Made by a program: the position numbers and the translations under genes. This document shows positions 13,825 through 26,065 of a stretch of DNA of 64,000 bases, one piece after another. The notes under the pieces are model-generated. The model was not told where the DNA came from. It did no database searches and worked only from the letters and a program-made list of their open reading frames with translations. This stretch comes from Dactylis glomerata (taxonomy: Eukaryota > Streptophyta > Magnoliopsida > Poales > Poaceae), in NCBI GenBank assembly GCA_007115705.1, contig QXEO01001819.1, forward strand, positions 496,001-560,000, read 5' to 3'. Every line of letters starts with the position of its first letter. Within the stretch, counting starts at the first letter, position 1.

Positions 13825-16127
13825 TATGCTTTATATGTGGTGTTTTTGAGTTAAAATCTGAACCAAAAAGGATTGATTTACTATTATGCTTATGCTAACA
13901 TTGCTAATAGAATTGTGTGAAGTTTTGTATGAAGGAAGTTTTCAAGTGTAGGGAATGGAGAGTGATGAGATGAGATGAAGTATGGAAAAAAGCTCAATCT
14001 CGGGATGCCCATGTCACCCCAAGAAATATCCAAGAGGTACAAGCGTCAAAGCTTGGGGATGCCCCCGAGGCACTCCTTCTTAATCGGCAAAAATCAGGTC
14101 ACCTTTGAACACACTATATTTTTATTGCTTCATGCACTATGCGTTTTTCTTGGAGCGTCTTTACTTTTGCGTTCAGTTTTGTTTTGTTTTGTTTTATTTC
14201 CTGCAATAAATGGTTGGACCCCAACAAATTTCTTTTGGAGGAGACGCACTCTGTTTTTCATTTGCCAAGAACACTCTATTTTTCACTCTTATCGTTCAAC
14301 GAGTGTTCTCTTTTTCTAGAATTGCGTTTAGCTTTCGTTTTTCATCTTAAATTTTGTTCAGATTTTGTTATATATTTGCATCAAGGTGTATTTAGACCAC
14401 TGGTCTATGTTGGTTTTCATCAAAATAGTTGTCTCAAAAAGGTTTGAATGGTGTTGGAAAAGAGAAAAAGTTTTATGCAAAAAGTGGTACAAAAAGGAGT
14501 TTGTTTAGACTACGGCTTAGACTTTTGCAAGCCATGCTTGATGTCGTTTTGATAGTATGCTTAGTGATTTTTGTTGTAGCATGACTTGTCTCAAATGACT
14601 GAGATTGCTTAATGAGCCTTTGAAAAAATCATGTGTTGTCCTTGATGCTTTATTTGGGTTGACTTGGCGCATGCTTACAACATGTTTGACTCTAACAAGT
14701 TGCCATCAGCCTCTATGATCATTTAGTTTTTGACTTGTGATGCCACTTTATGCTTCTTTTAATGATGTTTTGTCGCTATACATGATTATGGCCGTTATTG
14801 CTTTCTTAGTTGGTCGCTCCCAGTCTTTTGCTAGCCTTCGTTTTGTACTGAGTATGAGCTCTACTTGTGCATCCAACTCCCAAAAACTAAGTTTTTACAA
14901 TGTGTCCACCATACATACCTATTAGCAATTTTCTATTCCAAAGTACATTTGACTTGCTTTTATCTATCCTTCAAATTAAACTCTTTTTGGTGTTATGTGA
15001 AAATTAGTCAGTAAAGCTCTCACGAAACTGATGGCACACTTTACTTTTCTCGCTTTTAAAATTTTGACATTGTGGCTCTCTTCTGTTGATGTTATGCTTG
15101 CAAGTTGTAAGTTGGAAATTAGCCAAACCATGCCATCATGGGGCAAGCTTTCAACATTGCACTTTCTCTCATTTGAGTTGATATCGTGATCTTTTTTTTA
15201 TGGATACCCGCGATGTGAAATAAGTTGGGATCTTGCGAGATCATGGATTTTGTATATGTGTTAGAGAAACGCCTGGGCCGCTAATCTAATCCATGCATCA
15301 TTCATGGTGGAAATTTACAGCATGCCCATAGTGGACATTCGACGACGCATCTCAGAATAAAAAGCTATACCAATGGTAAATAAAAGAGATGTTGAGGTGT
15401 TCATTGTCTGTTTGTCTTGTCATTTTGATGTGGGCTTGTTCCATGTCATTGGGCAGGAGGTACCCCGTTGGTGGTTCTCGATGATACGTGTATACTTACA
15501 ATGACAAGAGCTTGCTTGGGACCTAAGTCGAGTAGCATGAGGTTTGGGTATTCGTACTTCACGGGACACGACGTTTTCAACTTATGATTTGTTAAGCATA
15601 TGTTTCATAATTGTACTCGCATTAACTTTAACCATTCAAGATGCCTATGATGGGGGCAATGAGAGCTCAAAGCTAGTAAGTACCATAATTTTTAAAGGTT
15701 TATAAAACTTGCAATCTCTGCTTCAATCTGCGAAGGGCCTTTCTTTTACTTTTATGTTGAGTCTCCACCTTCTACCTTTATGCACCGTCTAAGAGAGCAT
15801 AGTTGCCATTCTGAGTATAATGTGCATAGTCCCAAAGTTTATCATTGATTGATTCATGATTATGGTTTTGCTTGTTCTTAAATTATTTGTATCTAGTCGC
15901 CCTCTTAAACTTAAAGGTGTCCTATGCATTTATGTTTTGCTATTCCATGAAGGACAAGCTGAAAACCACTTTGATATGTTTTTCCTTATGATTTGAAGAC
16001 ACGTTTGACTTTCATTGTTTCATTACTCATGATCTTTCGTTTGTGTTTATTTTCATGTTATAACATGGTTGCTAAGTTTTATTGTCGAGATTATGTCTCT
16101 TATGCCCATGTTTTAAGTTCTTTGATC
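13825..16127 (+). mobile_element. 3' internal region of a Gypsy element, left part
   Basis: No intact gene. The sequence has the repeated GCTTGGGGATGCCC-type blocks (for example near 13990-14065) and the T-rich tracts of the 3' untranslated region of large grass Gypsy elements. Near 15720-15840 it matches two other Gypsy 3' regions in this window (40220-40330 plus, 42900-42990 minus). It is interrupted by the Tat-type nest at 16128 and resumes at 35702, ending in its own 3' LTR. The 5' half of this host element is missing or lies outside what I can trace. Confidence 0.65.
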
Positions 16128-16132
16128 CCAAC
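16128..16132. repeat. Target-site duplication CCAAC, left
   Basis: The five bases before the outer Tat element's 5' LTR are CCAAC. The same five follow its 3' LTR at 35697-35701. A 5-bp duplication is the expected size for a Gypsy integrase. Confidence 0.92.
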
Positions 16133-16467
16133 TGACAAGGGTATAGTTAATAGAGCCCGTTAGTTGAGTACCCCTAAGGCCCGTATAGCTAGGCCCAATT
16201 GTAATGATAGTCGAATACGAGTTCCTACCGTATGTCGATATTGTAATCTGTATCGGACCCTACCCGATCCTCGAGACCTGGCCACCTATATAAAGGGGCC
16301 AGGAGGGTACAGCGTAGGGCAGATTGAAAGCAAGCCATGTTGAACACCCAAGTTTACTTTCGACACATACTTATTTCGACTAACTTTACCTTCGAGTTCA
16401 TCCGACACCCTATCTCCCCGATCCTAAGTCCTTCATCTAGGACATTTGTCGAGTTAACCCCTCATCA
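16133..16467 (+). repeat. 5' LTR of outer Tat element
   Basis: It begins TGACAAGGGTATAG and ends CCCCTCATCA. It matches the 3' LTR at 35362-35696 apart from about eight substitutions. A TATA-like CTATATAAAGG near 16288-16298 probably drives the element's transcript. Confidence 0.95.
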
Positions 16468-16469
16468 AT

Positions 16470-16487
16470 TGGCGCCGACCGTGGGGA
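16470..16487 (+). other. Primer binding site
   Basis: TGGCGCCGACCGTGGGGA starts two bases after the 5' LTR. The first eight bases, TGGCGCCG, match the complement of the 3' end of plant tRNA-Asp. The rest is a weaker match, so the tRNA identity is tentative. The same site occurs in the inner element. Confidence 0.75.
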
Positions 16488-16503
16488 CAAGGGCGTTGGA
16501 ATC

Positions 16504-18389
16504 ATGAATTCGACGGCTTTTTCGCTTTTAGCCAACAGCAGTTCAGAACTCGACAGAAATCAAGAGGTGGAGTTAACCATTGGAAGTTTGAGCATCATTA
16601 TAGGGCCATCGGGTTTATCCCGCCTCTCGGATTCGACGAAATCAGATCCGTCGGCAAACAAGCCCGAAACAGAGGAAACGTTGGAATCATCAGAAGACTC
16701 TTCTAGCGAGGTAAACTCGCAGGTCAGCTTTGACAAAGCACCAATCGCAGAAGGCGACAAAATTCGGGAAAATTTCGACTCCGAAGAAAGAGCGTGCCAG
16801 ACGCACAGCAAAGCCAAGGACTCCACCGGGGGAAGCAGCGGCGTCTCCAAAGTGCATTAGTTATGCGTTATTATCACTGAAGCAGAAGAAGAAAATAACA
16901 GCGAAGGAAGTAAAAAGGTCGACAAGCAAGTCGACAAAATGAAAGAACACAACAAAAAGGAAAAAGAGAAAGTCCACGTTTCGGCTGGCGAATGGAGAAT
17001 GATCAAATCAGCTATCAATCATGGTACAGAAGTACCCGAAGGATCGAGAAGAGAAGTTCTAATGGGCTATCAGTATGCATTATACCAACACAGGAAGAAA
17101 CTAAGGGAGGAAAGAGACATGGTTTTCAAAACAATAACAGTATATCAAGGGAGGAGTACTGGGAAGACTATAATGAAGATTCAGAGTATAGCAGAGAAAG
17201 GCGCGGAGACCCAAAGCACAATAGAGGGGCAACGGCGCGCAGCGAAGAAAAAAGGTACTCAAGGAGCCCTACACCACAGTCAGAAGAGGAGGAAGATGAC
17301 TTCATACAAGAAACGCCAGAAGCAGCATTGGTAGCAGCACAAGCGTATTTACTAACTACAAGGCCAAAACCTGGGGACCCGCGAGAAGATATGCACCAAG
17401 CCGCGATACGAAGTCTTGGAATAGTGGAAAGCAAGATCAGGAAAAAAGGCCCAGAGGCAAAGTCGACAAGCTGCAAGGAAAAGGAGAAGTTCAGATACAA
17501 CTTCGCAGATAACGAGTACAACGAGTCATCAGAAGAGGAAAGGCGACAAAAGAGGAAAGAGGACGCAAGAAATATAATAGCACAAACTCGAGTAAACAAA
17601 TCACGTCATGCTTGGAGGGAAGAAAATTATGAAGACGACGATAAAGAGATGGGTGCGTTATGCTTTACCCGCAGGGTTCGTAAAACGCGGGTACCCAAAG
17701 GATTCAAACTGCCACACGACCAACATAAGTATGACGGGTCACAAGAACCTACCCTATGGTTATCAGACTATCTGCAGGCAGTACAGATATTGGGGGGAAC
17801 AAAGGCGACTGCAATGCAAAGTTTGCAGCTACACCTCACCGGCGCAGCACGGTCCTGGTTGAATACCCTACCCAACGAATCCATCGGAAGTTGGGGGGAA
17901 CTCGAAAGTCAATTCGCACGAAATTTTCGTTCAACGTATAAGCGCCCAACATCACTGGAGGAAGTAAAGGCGTGCGTGCAGAGGAAAGGTGAAACTCTAC
18001 GTTCTTATATACAACGCTGGAGTATAATCAAAAACTCAGCAGAGGACGTCTTCGACGAACGAGCAATAGACGCCTTCACGGCCGGACTTCGTCGCTCAGA
18101 TCTCGTGGAAGAAATAGGAAGAACAAGACCTACGACAGTAGCCGAGTTAATGGAACAAGTCAACAGATTCGCTGATGGAGAAGACGCATACAATAATAAA
18201 AGAGGACGTTCACCAGAAGTCGACAGAATAAGCAGACAGAGGAGATGATACCGCAGCAGGGGTAACCAAGAAAGGCGAAGTCAGGTAGCCGCGGGCTACG
18301 CAGTAGAAGAAGAGGAAGGATATGAAAGTAGGAGGTTTCAAGCAAAAGGAGTAGAAAAATCAAGATACTCCGGTCCTTCGGCCGAGGAT
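16504..18389 (+). pseudogene. gag of outer Tat element, broken
   Basis: Gag forms the retrotransposon capsid. The start MNSTAFSLLANSS at 16504 matches the start of the inner element's gag. The capsid core lies at about 17640-18245, with motifs such as LHLTGAARSWL, FRSTYKRPTSLEEVKACVQ and ERAIDAFTAGLRR typical of the plant gag family (PF03732). The frame shifts between 16730 and 16940 and again near 17130, and an in-frame TGA lies at 18246-18248. The reading frame then continues into protease. This copy is dead unless the breaks are bypassed. Confidence 0.88.
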
Positions 18390-19313
18390 ATGCTATATGG
18401 ACCTTGTCGAATCCACTACGCATATCTCGACGGGAAAAGAGTCTCAAATCATCAGATGAAGGATTGTAGAACATTTATAAGGCTGCAAAGTGCCATGGGC
18501 TCAAGTCAAGGAGGGAGGCAAGGAGAAAAACACAGAAGTCAAGGATATCAAATGCAAAGGCTAGCAAGGCACTTAGAGTCAAAAGTTTACATATCAGCCA
18601 TGATTCAACCGGTGCCCAAGTCAAAGAAAGAGCGAAAGAGCATATCCAGGCAAGTAAACCTAGCAATATCATCACCACCAGCTACCACAGAGTACCTACG
18701 GTGGTCAGAACAACCAGTTAAGTTCAGTAGAGCAGACCACCCGAGAAAAGTTCCCAGGCCAGGCCACTCGCCTATGGTTTTAAAGGCGCGAATAGGAGGG
18801 TACGACATCGGAAGAGTGTTCATGGATGCAGGGAGTGGCATAAACTTAATATATGCTAGAACCCTAAAGGCAATGTGCATCTCGCTGACAAGTCTGAAGC
18901 CAACAGACTGCTCCTTCCACGGAATAGTACTAGGAGCCGCCAACTACCCTTTGGGAAGAATAGAACTCGATGTCTGCTTTGGCAGTAGCGGCAACTACCG
19001 AAGAGAGAAGATGGAATTCGAAGTTATGGACTGGCCATCACAATATCATGCAATCCTGGGGCGCCTAGCATTTGCAAAATTCATGGCAGTACCACATTAC
19101 GCGTATCTTACATTAAAAATTCTAGGGCCTAAAGGAACAATTATAGTACAAGGGAGCTTTGAAGTAGCCAACACATGCGACAGAGAATTCAACAGGATGG
19201 CGCAAACCTTCGGCATGACAGCGGAATATGAGAGGTTAAAAGGAGAAACGGATCATAATGTGCTACCCGACGTTGGACGATCCCTGCCAGATCAGGCTTT
19301 CGACACAACGTAG
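18390..19313 (+). pseudogene. Protease region of outer Tat polyprotein
   Basis: This retropepsin-like domain would cut the polyprotein. The active-site-like motif VFMDAGSGINLIYARTL is at about residues 145-161 of the open stretch, a variant of the D-S/T-G motif seen in Tat elements. WPSQYHAILGR further on fits the second conserved strand. It shares the gag and pol frame and ends at an in-frame TAG at 19311. The inner element has an almost identical domain at the end of its gag frame. Confidence 0.85.
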
Positions 19314-20455
19314 GACTCGAAGAAAATCCAGGTCCACCCTACAGATCCAAACAAGACGACATCAATTGCGGTGAACTTGGATCCCGCATAGGAAGGTGCG
19401 CTCGTCGAGTTCCTCCGTGAGCACTGGGAAATCTTCGCCTGGTGTCCCTCGGACATGCCAGGGGTTCCCAGGGAACTCGTTGAGCACGCACTAAATGTAG
19501 ATCCCAAGGCAAAACCAGTCAAGCAACCATTGAGACAATTTGATGAACCTAAAAGGAAGGCGATAGCGTCAGAATTGCACAGGCTAGAAAATGCCGGATT
19601 TATCAGAGAAATCAAAACTTCGAGTTGGGTATCGAACCCAGTCATAGTACCCAAGAAGAACACAGACGTACAAAGAGTATGTGTCGACTACACATCTCTC
19701 AATAAGCATTGTCCAAAGGATCCTTTCCCTTTACCCCGCATCGATCAGATAATCGATTCCACAGCGGGATGCGCGAGGCTTTCATTTTTGGACGCATATT
19801 CTGGTTACAATCAGATCAAATTGAAGAAAGAAGACGAAGAAAAAACGGCCTTCATCACACCATACGAAGTGTTTTGCTACCAAGTAATGCCGTTCGGCCT
19901 AAAAAATGCAGGAGCAACTTATCAACGGATGATGCAAAATTGCCTCGGAAGCCAAATAGGACGCAACATCCAAGTCTACATTGATGATGTAGTCATCACC
20001 ACAAGAGAAGAGAAATCTTTAATCAGCGACTTGGCAGAAACCTTCGACAACCTGAGCAGGTACAAGCTTAAGCTTAACCCGACAAAGTGTTCCTTCGGCG
20101 TGTTAGCAGGACAACTTTTGGGGTTCTTGGTATCAGCACGAGGAATAGAGGCAAACCCAGAGAAGATTCAAGCAATCTTAACAATGGGGAAACCCACGAA
20201 ACTACACGACGTACAGAAACTCGCAGGACGCGTCGCGGCTCTAAGTCGCTTCGTTGCTCGACTAGGGGAGAAGGCGCTTCCTTTTTATGCACTTATGAAG
20301 AAGTCAGACGATAAATTTGAATGGACAGAAGAAGCAGACGCAGCGTTTGCACAGTTGAAAAAAGTGCTTTCCACGCCACCAGTGCTGGTCGCACCAAAAG
20401 AAAAAGAACCACTATTATTGTACATCGCCGCAACTCATCAGGTGGTGAGTACAGT
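19314..20455 (+). pseudogene. Reverse transcriptase and start of RNase H, outer Tat element (5' part)
   Basis: This copies the element RNA into DNA. Motifs in order include VPKKNTDVQRVCVDYTSLNK, DPFPLPRIDQIID, LSFLDAYSGYNQIKL, FGLKNAGATYQRMM and the catalytic YIDDVV (about 19975-19992), then the connection region with FEWTEEADAAF and the first RNase H strand. A further in-frame TAG lies at 19389, before the main open stretch that begins at 19455. The gene is cut at 20455 by the inner element and resumes at 29495/29500 in the same frame. Confidence 0.95.
20451..20455. repeat. Target-site duplication ACAGT, left
   Basis: ACAGT precedes the inner element and is repeated at 29495-29499. Removing the insert and one copy makes the reading frame continuous across the junction, which confirms the insertion point. 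Confidence 0.95.
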
Positions 20456-20789
20456 TGACGAGGGTTAACTCGACAAATGTCCTAGATGAAGGACTTAGGA
20501 TCGGGGAGATAGGGCGTCGGATGAACTCGAAGGTAAAATTAGTCGAAATAGGTGTGTGTCGAAAGTAAACTTGGGTGTTCAACCTGGCTTGCTTTCAATC
20601 TGGCCTACACCGTCCCCTCCTGGCCCCTATATATAGGTGGCCAGGTCTCGAGGATCGGGTAGGGTACGATACAGATTACAATATCGACATACGGTAAGAA
20701 CTCGTATTCGACTATCATTACAATTGGGCCTAGCTTATTGGGCCTCAGGGGTACTCAACTAGCGGGCTCTATTAACTATACCCTTGTCA
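20456..20789 (-). repeat. 3' LTR of inner Tat element
   Basis: Left-hand copy, read on the minus strand. It starts TGACGAGGGTTAAC and ends CCCTTGTCA on the plus strand. Three substitutions separate it from the LTR at 29161-29494. Confidence 0.95.
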
Positions 20790-20803
20790 GTAGCCCCTGA
20801 GAT
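20790..20803 (-). other. Polypurine tract of inner element
   Basis: Plus-strand GTAGCCCCTGAGAT is, on the minus strand, a purine-rich tract (ATCTCAGGGGCTAC) directly before the 3' LTR. It primes plus-strand DNA synthesis in LTR elements. The same tract precedes the outer element's 3' LTR. Confidence 0.75.
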
Positions 20804-21866
20804 TCTACCAGAATTGTAGATTCAGGTTGAATCTCTAATCTTCAAATCTTCGACTTGATCAATTCTTCGACTTCTTCTTATCTTTAAATCTTCGACTTAG
20901 TCTTTTTGACTTATTTTTATGATATTCTCTCGCAAGGGGTTTTGATGATCAAGCCTGACAACTCTGACGGATCAAGAGGTCAGTTGACTGCCGGAACAGA
21001 TACTTGTCACCTACTTCAAATTCAATCCCCTTGGACTTGAATTCGGGATACCGGTCAAATCCACTATTTTGCGCATTTAGGACTTACAAAGAATGAATCC
21101 TAGTGGTTCTCAAGGTACCCAGTGCGTCCACCAGGATTTTCTTCACGTCGTAGACACGGATACATACTAGCAGAGCGCATCCATATGCGTATACCAGGTC
21201 ACACAGGACGGATCCCGGGGTCTTACCTTCGTGACAAGTCACGGCATTCGAGTCGCGTTGTGATAACGCAACTCGAGAATCTTATGTCGTAGTCAAATTT
21301 TGACTGAAAATATTCGGGTTTCTTTCAACCATAAATCTCGCTCCCGATGGGAGTAACACCCCTGCACTTCTCCAGCTTTACTGCTTTACCAAGAAATATC
21401 GTCGGGTGCGCGCTCAGCGCTCCCGATGGGAGTAGCCCCTGAGGCTATACTCGAAAAAGATTTTTTCGAGTATAGGCTCGAAATAGAGTGCAATCCATCA
21501 TACTTCAACTCGAAATACTTCAACTTCAAGATACTTCATCTTCGAGATACTCTCAGAACGCCTTGTCGTCGAATATGCTTCCACAACTCCATTAAAGATT
21601 TCCAGTCACCATCTTTTAAGAGTAGTAGCCCCCAAGGCTATAATCGAAAAATCCTTCACACATAATCTTCTCTGAGAATTTTGCATTTGTCGGCGCCATT
21701 TTCTGTTCAATAATATATCCTTTATGACATCAGTGAACACGTCACTCTGTATCATTGCGAACCGTTGCATGGGTAGTACTATAAATTTCTCAATTTTTGA
21801 CCGTTAGTGGGCTGCCGTTTCCGTTCTTTGCGCCACGTCTCGGCCCATGATCCTTCTCCCAGAAGA
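20804..21866 (-). other. 3' untranslated region of inner element
   Basis: No gene. Up to about 21470 this is the reverse complement of the outer element's 3' region (32960-33374 plus 35058-35361). Shared landmarks include the AGCGCTGAGCGCGCACCCGA block and the GGATTCATTCTTTG stretch at about 21084-21097, which is the intact form of the site where the outer copy received a Helitron. The remainder leads to the promoter of the antisense gene. Confidence 0.8.
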
Positions 21867-21873
21867 TATATAA
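21867..21873 (+). promoter_or_regulatory. TATA box of the antisense cargo gene
   Basis: TATATAA followed by GGGGCG lies about 150 bp before the ATG at 22021, on the strand opposite to the element's own transcript. A C/T-rich leader follows. This supports independent transcription of the accessory gene. Confidence 0.55.
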
Positions 21874-22020
21874 GGGGCGTAGTGGGGGATTTTTACTGTT
21901 TACCAGCTCGTCCCCTCCGCTGCCTCCATTGCTGATCTCCTCTGCCTCCTTCTCTCGTGAATAGCCCCCAAGCGCACTTCATACTGGATGCGCGTGAAAC
22001 ACCTGGCCACTAAGAGCACC

Positions 22021-25000
22021 ATGGCCAAGACTTCTGCCACCAACTGGGTTCGCTCCACCATCACGAAGAAAGAGGTGGAGAAGGCTACGGCGGACGGCCT
22101 CATCGCCGCCGAAGATTCCATCAAATTCCCCAGTACTGAACGGATCCCGAAGCCCCCGAGCGGGTATCGGGTAATGTTCCTTGCTTTCCTCCTCCGCGGT
22201 TTCTCTCTTCCTGCCCACGAGTTTCTCCGTGGGCTTCTGTTTGTTTACGGTGTGCAGCTCCACCAGCTCACACCGAATTCTCTTCTGCACATCGCCTGTT
22301 TCGTGACTCTCTGCGAGTCTTTCTTGGGCATTGAGCCCCACTTCCTTCTGTGGAGGTCAATCTTTCGACTCCGTCCCAACGTTTCTTTGGCTAGGAAACC
22401 CGAACTGGGCGGAGCCGTCGTTTCTGTGCGCCCTGAGGCGCAATACTTTGAATTTTCCATGGCCGGGTCTGTCCAAGGATGGAGGACAAAGTGGTTCTAT
22501 ATCAAGGACCGCAAATCCTCTCCTGAAGATGAATTCGGCCTGCCTCCTTTTGATGCTTCCCAGGAGGTAAAGAAATTGGCATCATGGGATACACTCCCCT
22601 CGGATGCAGAAGCACAAGAAATTCTTCCTCTTCTTTCCCGCATCAAGTCTTTAAAAGGAGGTCAAGGGGGTGCTCTGTCGGGTATGCAACTCATGGCGTT
22701 TTTTATTCAACGTCGAGTTCAACCCCTACAAAACCGCCTTACCAAACTTTGGAATTACTCCGGCGTGGAGGATCCTACTCGCATATCTGAAGATCTGATA
22801 TCGAAAGAAGATGTCGACAAGCGAGTCCGGAATCTCACCAAGCTCACGAAGGAACATGCAGTTGCGGATTTAACCGCTGATTATTTCGACTCTGTGCACC
22901 CTCTTCCTGAGGTATGTATCCTTGCGCCCACTTTTTGTCAAACTTTGCTTGTTTCGACTTGCATTATTATTTGACTTTGCACTCTGCTTTCTTATTTATA
23001 TGTAGGGTCACCAATTCCTTGTTTCTCGTCCCCCTCTTCCAGAGGCAGGGCCCCTACCGGCTGATCTGGCCTCTCCTGCATCTGAAGCCCCCGAGGCTGA
23101 CGAAAGTCAGGACGGAGATGATGCCGAAGATTCAGAAGAAGAAACTAGCTCGTCGACATCTTCTCCTCCCGCTCTTGCTGAAGATGTCGATGTCGACAAG
23201 AAAAGGAAGCGTGTCGACGAAATCGCTTCATCGAGTTCTGCAGCAGCTGGTAAAGCCCCCGCACATGCAGAGGATATGGAGTACTTTGACATGCTCGCAT
23301 CGTAAGTATTGTATTCGAGTTCCTCGATTGCATTTTTCTTGCCTTGTCTCCATAACTTATATTCTTCGCGCAGTGATGACGAAGAGCCGCCAACAGCTGC
23401 TCCACCAACTTCTCCTGCGGCCATTGATGAGCCTATCGAACCAGATGTTGCACCGAGGGCTACCAGGTCTGGTGTGAAGAAGGTTCCTCAAGCCCGATAC
23501 CCTAAACTCTCAAAGAAAGCCAAAGAAACCGACGTTTCTCTGGAAGCCCATGCATCTACGGTTTCTCCTGATGATGTGAGCAATTCTTCTTTACTTGCTT
23601 TCCATTCATGCACTTCTACTCTTACACACTTCTTTTCTCAGGCTTTAGTGAAGAGATTTATCGCCCTGGGTACGGAGTGTGCGGGGTACCTAAAGGTTGC
23701 GAAAGCTTCCGAAGGTACAATTTTGATGTCCTAGTCATTACTTTCCTTCTGTGCTTTCTCTTTTGCTACTTATCTGACTCCCTTTTGTCTTCTTTTGTAG
23801 CTGCCTTAGCAACAGCCAATGCTCGAATTGCGTCACTCGAAGCGGAGCTTAATGCTTCGCGAAAAGCTTATGATGTGGCGGCCGCTGCTAAAGTGAATGC
23901 TGAGAAGTCGCAGAAAGCTGCGCTTACCAAAGCGAAGAAAGCTGAAAAAGCTTTAGCTGAAGCCAACAAGGAGCATGCTCAACGAGAGCAAGCCGTGGCG
24001 GAGCGTCTTCACACGATGTCGACTGCCACTGAAAGTAAGTGCTTTGCCTTGTCTTCTATTGTCGACTTATGTTGCACTGTTGTACTTGTTGACACTTGTT
24101 TCTTCTTTTCTTTTTTATTGCTCAGAATTTACCGGGGTATCTCCGTCGTCCTTGCAAACGAACGATGATCCTCTTATGAATGCGGTTAACCTACTCGAAG
24201 AAAACTGGATATCTATCCAGGAGACTTTCGAGTTAATTAGCCGCGTTCTATCACGGCTGTTTGCCGGCTTGTGGCCGAAGAAAAGGGCGACAGTTCCGAA
24301 GGATAACTTGACTGAACTTGCCAAGTCCTTCGATACCACTGAAGACCCCACTCTCCAGCTGAAAGGCCTTTCCATTAAGCGCGGCGCCGAGGGTGCTATT
24401 GCGCTTTCTCTCGCTCATGGGACGAGCTTCGACTGGGAGAGGGTTAGCTCCCCTCATGGCCACACCCGTGACGAGATGTAGGTTTTCTTCGAGAGGGCGA
24501 AGAAGTTGGCACCTGCATTGCTGACAACTATTTCTCCTTCGGCAGCCTCTGCGGTGCCTGCTGCACCAGCTTCAGCGGCGAAAAATCCAGTACCACCATC
24601 GACTTCTGGCGAGGAAGCTGCCGTGCCCTCCTCTGCCACGGAACACAATGCTGAGGTGGCGTAGACTCGGCTTTCTTTATAGTTTTTTAGTTGTTCTCCT
24701 TTTGGATGCAAGAAATTCTAGTTGCGTGCAACCCGAGAACCTTAGTCATAGGGTCTTGCACTTATGTAAATATGTTTCCATCGTATGAAGTATTATGTTG
24801 TCTCTCTGAAATATTTTTCTCCTTTCTTTTCCTTTTTGGCTTTGCAGTCGATGCGCGTCAATGATCATTTGACTCACGTTCCTGCTCCTTCCTCTGACCG
24901 TGGATTCGATCCTCAGATTTCGTCGACTCCTAGTCGATGCAGTCAATGCGCAAAGTATTCTTCCAGGATATCTGACCTTGAGGCTCGCCTAACTTTGGCC

Positions 25001-25780
25001 AAATGTCAAGCACAGATGGCTATTAAAAAGGCTAGCCAAACAAGTAGCTATATGAAGAAAATCTCTTCCCTTGAGGAAAAGGTCTCTAGTTTGATGGCTA
25101 AGGTTATTCATAATGAAGAATGCGAATCTTTCCTTCTTGGCATTGTCGAGTCTGCCTGCGAGATGTTGCGATGTGAGTCTTCTTTCGACTTCTCCTTTCC
25201 CAGTTTGTGCACTGCTGTTTTTGTGACATCTTTTACCATCGTAGGTACTTGTTTGGATTTTGCTGCTGAGGAACATCGAGTTGCTGAGCGAAATGCGGCG
25301 CTGGAGAAAATGTCGACTGGCTGTGAGACTTTGTGGTCTGATCCTCGACGCCGGAGCGCCATCGTGTTGCTTCAAGACCGTGCCCAGCATATTGGCGAGT
25401 CAGTTGATGGTTGCCGGCGAGCTCTCACAACTATGCACTCCATTATGCTTCCTCGTAATCCTTTGCCTGCAACTTTCCCACTTCTTCTTGATACTTTCAG
25501 ATCCAGCCATCGTATTCATAGGTTGATAGAGCTGAACTTAGTGGCTGGTGCCAATTTTGCTCTCGGGTGGATACGCAAGTGGCACCCCATGCTGAATTAT
25601 AGCACGATGTCCCTGAGTTTGGCTCCGGGTGGAGCTAGCCTTCGGGTACATATGGAGAACACGCTGCAACCTGCTCGAAGACTCGTAGCTAAGCTTCTGG
25701 AGGCAGATGCTGCGTTCTTCCGTGAGTACCATTATTTAGATCCTTTAGGCGTAGATGATTCTGACAACCCTATGTTGTAA
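22021..25780 (+). CDS. Antisense Transposase_28-type ('putative gypsy type transposon') gene, multi-exon, with premature stop
   Basis: Exons read by eye: 22021-22911, 23006-23301, 23374-23575, 23642-23714, 23801-24034, 24126-24481 (stop TAG), then 24848-25172 and 25245-25780. All introns have GT...AG ends and all phases agree. Exon 1 has the family core: NWVRSTITKKEVEKATADGL, FLRGLLFVYGVQLHQLTPNS and ESFLGIEPHFLLWRSIFRL (PF04195-like). Exon 2 is acidic with a basic KKRKR patch. Exon 5 is Ala/Glu/Lys-rich and probably coiled coil. Exons 7-8 hold another coiled coil and a C-terminal domain (NFALGWIRKWHPMLNYS). The protein to the TAG at 24479 is 683 residues. The same frame stays open for another 60 codons to 24664, so this TAG is probably a mutation. 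An in-frame ATG at 21988 is an alternative start. Whether exons 7-8 belong to the same gene is uncertain. The molecular function of this family is not established. Confidence 0.82.
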
Positions 25781-26065
25781 GGTGTATGTGGAATGCGAGA
25801 GTTTATTTATTTCGCGACTATGTGTCTGAAACTTATTCTCAAGGCGTACTTGTATGATTCGTGCGTTTGCCACATCTTCTCGTTGAAAGACTCGTAAACT
25901 CGAATATGAGGAACGCTTTGTCTTTATTTATACTTGTAATGTAAGATACATGGGGTGACCCAAGAGATCCGGCCTATGACCTGTGTTCTGGATCTAGAGG
26001 GCATTGCCCCTGGTATAACTCGTGGCTTTTACAGCCGTTACTTTTCTACTCTACCCTTTTGGTGC
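25781..26065. other. Spacer between convergent cargo gene and gag
   Basis: It holds the ends of two convergent genes, the antisense cargo gene (stop at 25780, plus) and gag-protease (stop at 26066, minus). No pol sequence remains here, although pol would be expected at this place in a complete element. Confidence 0.6.

Noticed and set aside
14139..14447. 102-codon Phe-rich plus-strand frame
   Set aside because: Comes from T-rich Gypsy 3' untranslated DNA. The same kind of sequence recurs in other Gypsy tails here without a conserved frame.
15480..15500. GATGATACGTGTATAC as a possible LTR start
   Set aside because: It lacks the continuing LTR sequence and a polypurine tract or target duplication.
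17168..17599. Minus-strand 143-codon frame across gag
   Set aside because: Shadow of the outer gag frame, rich in Ser and Leu because the sense strand is Glu/Arg-rich.
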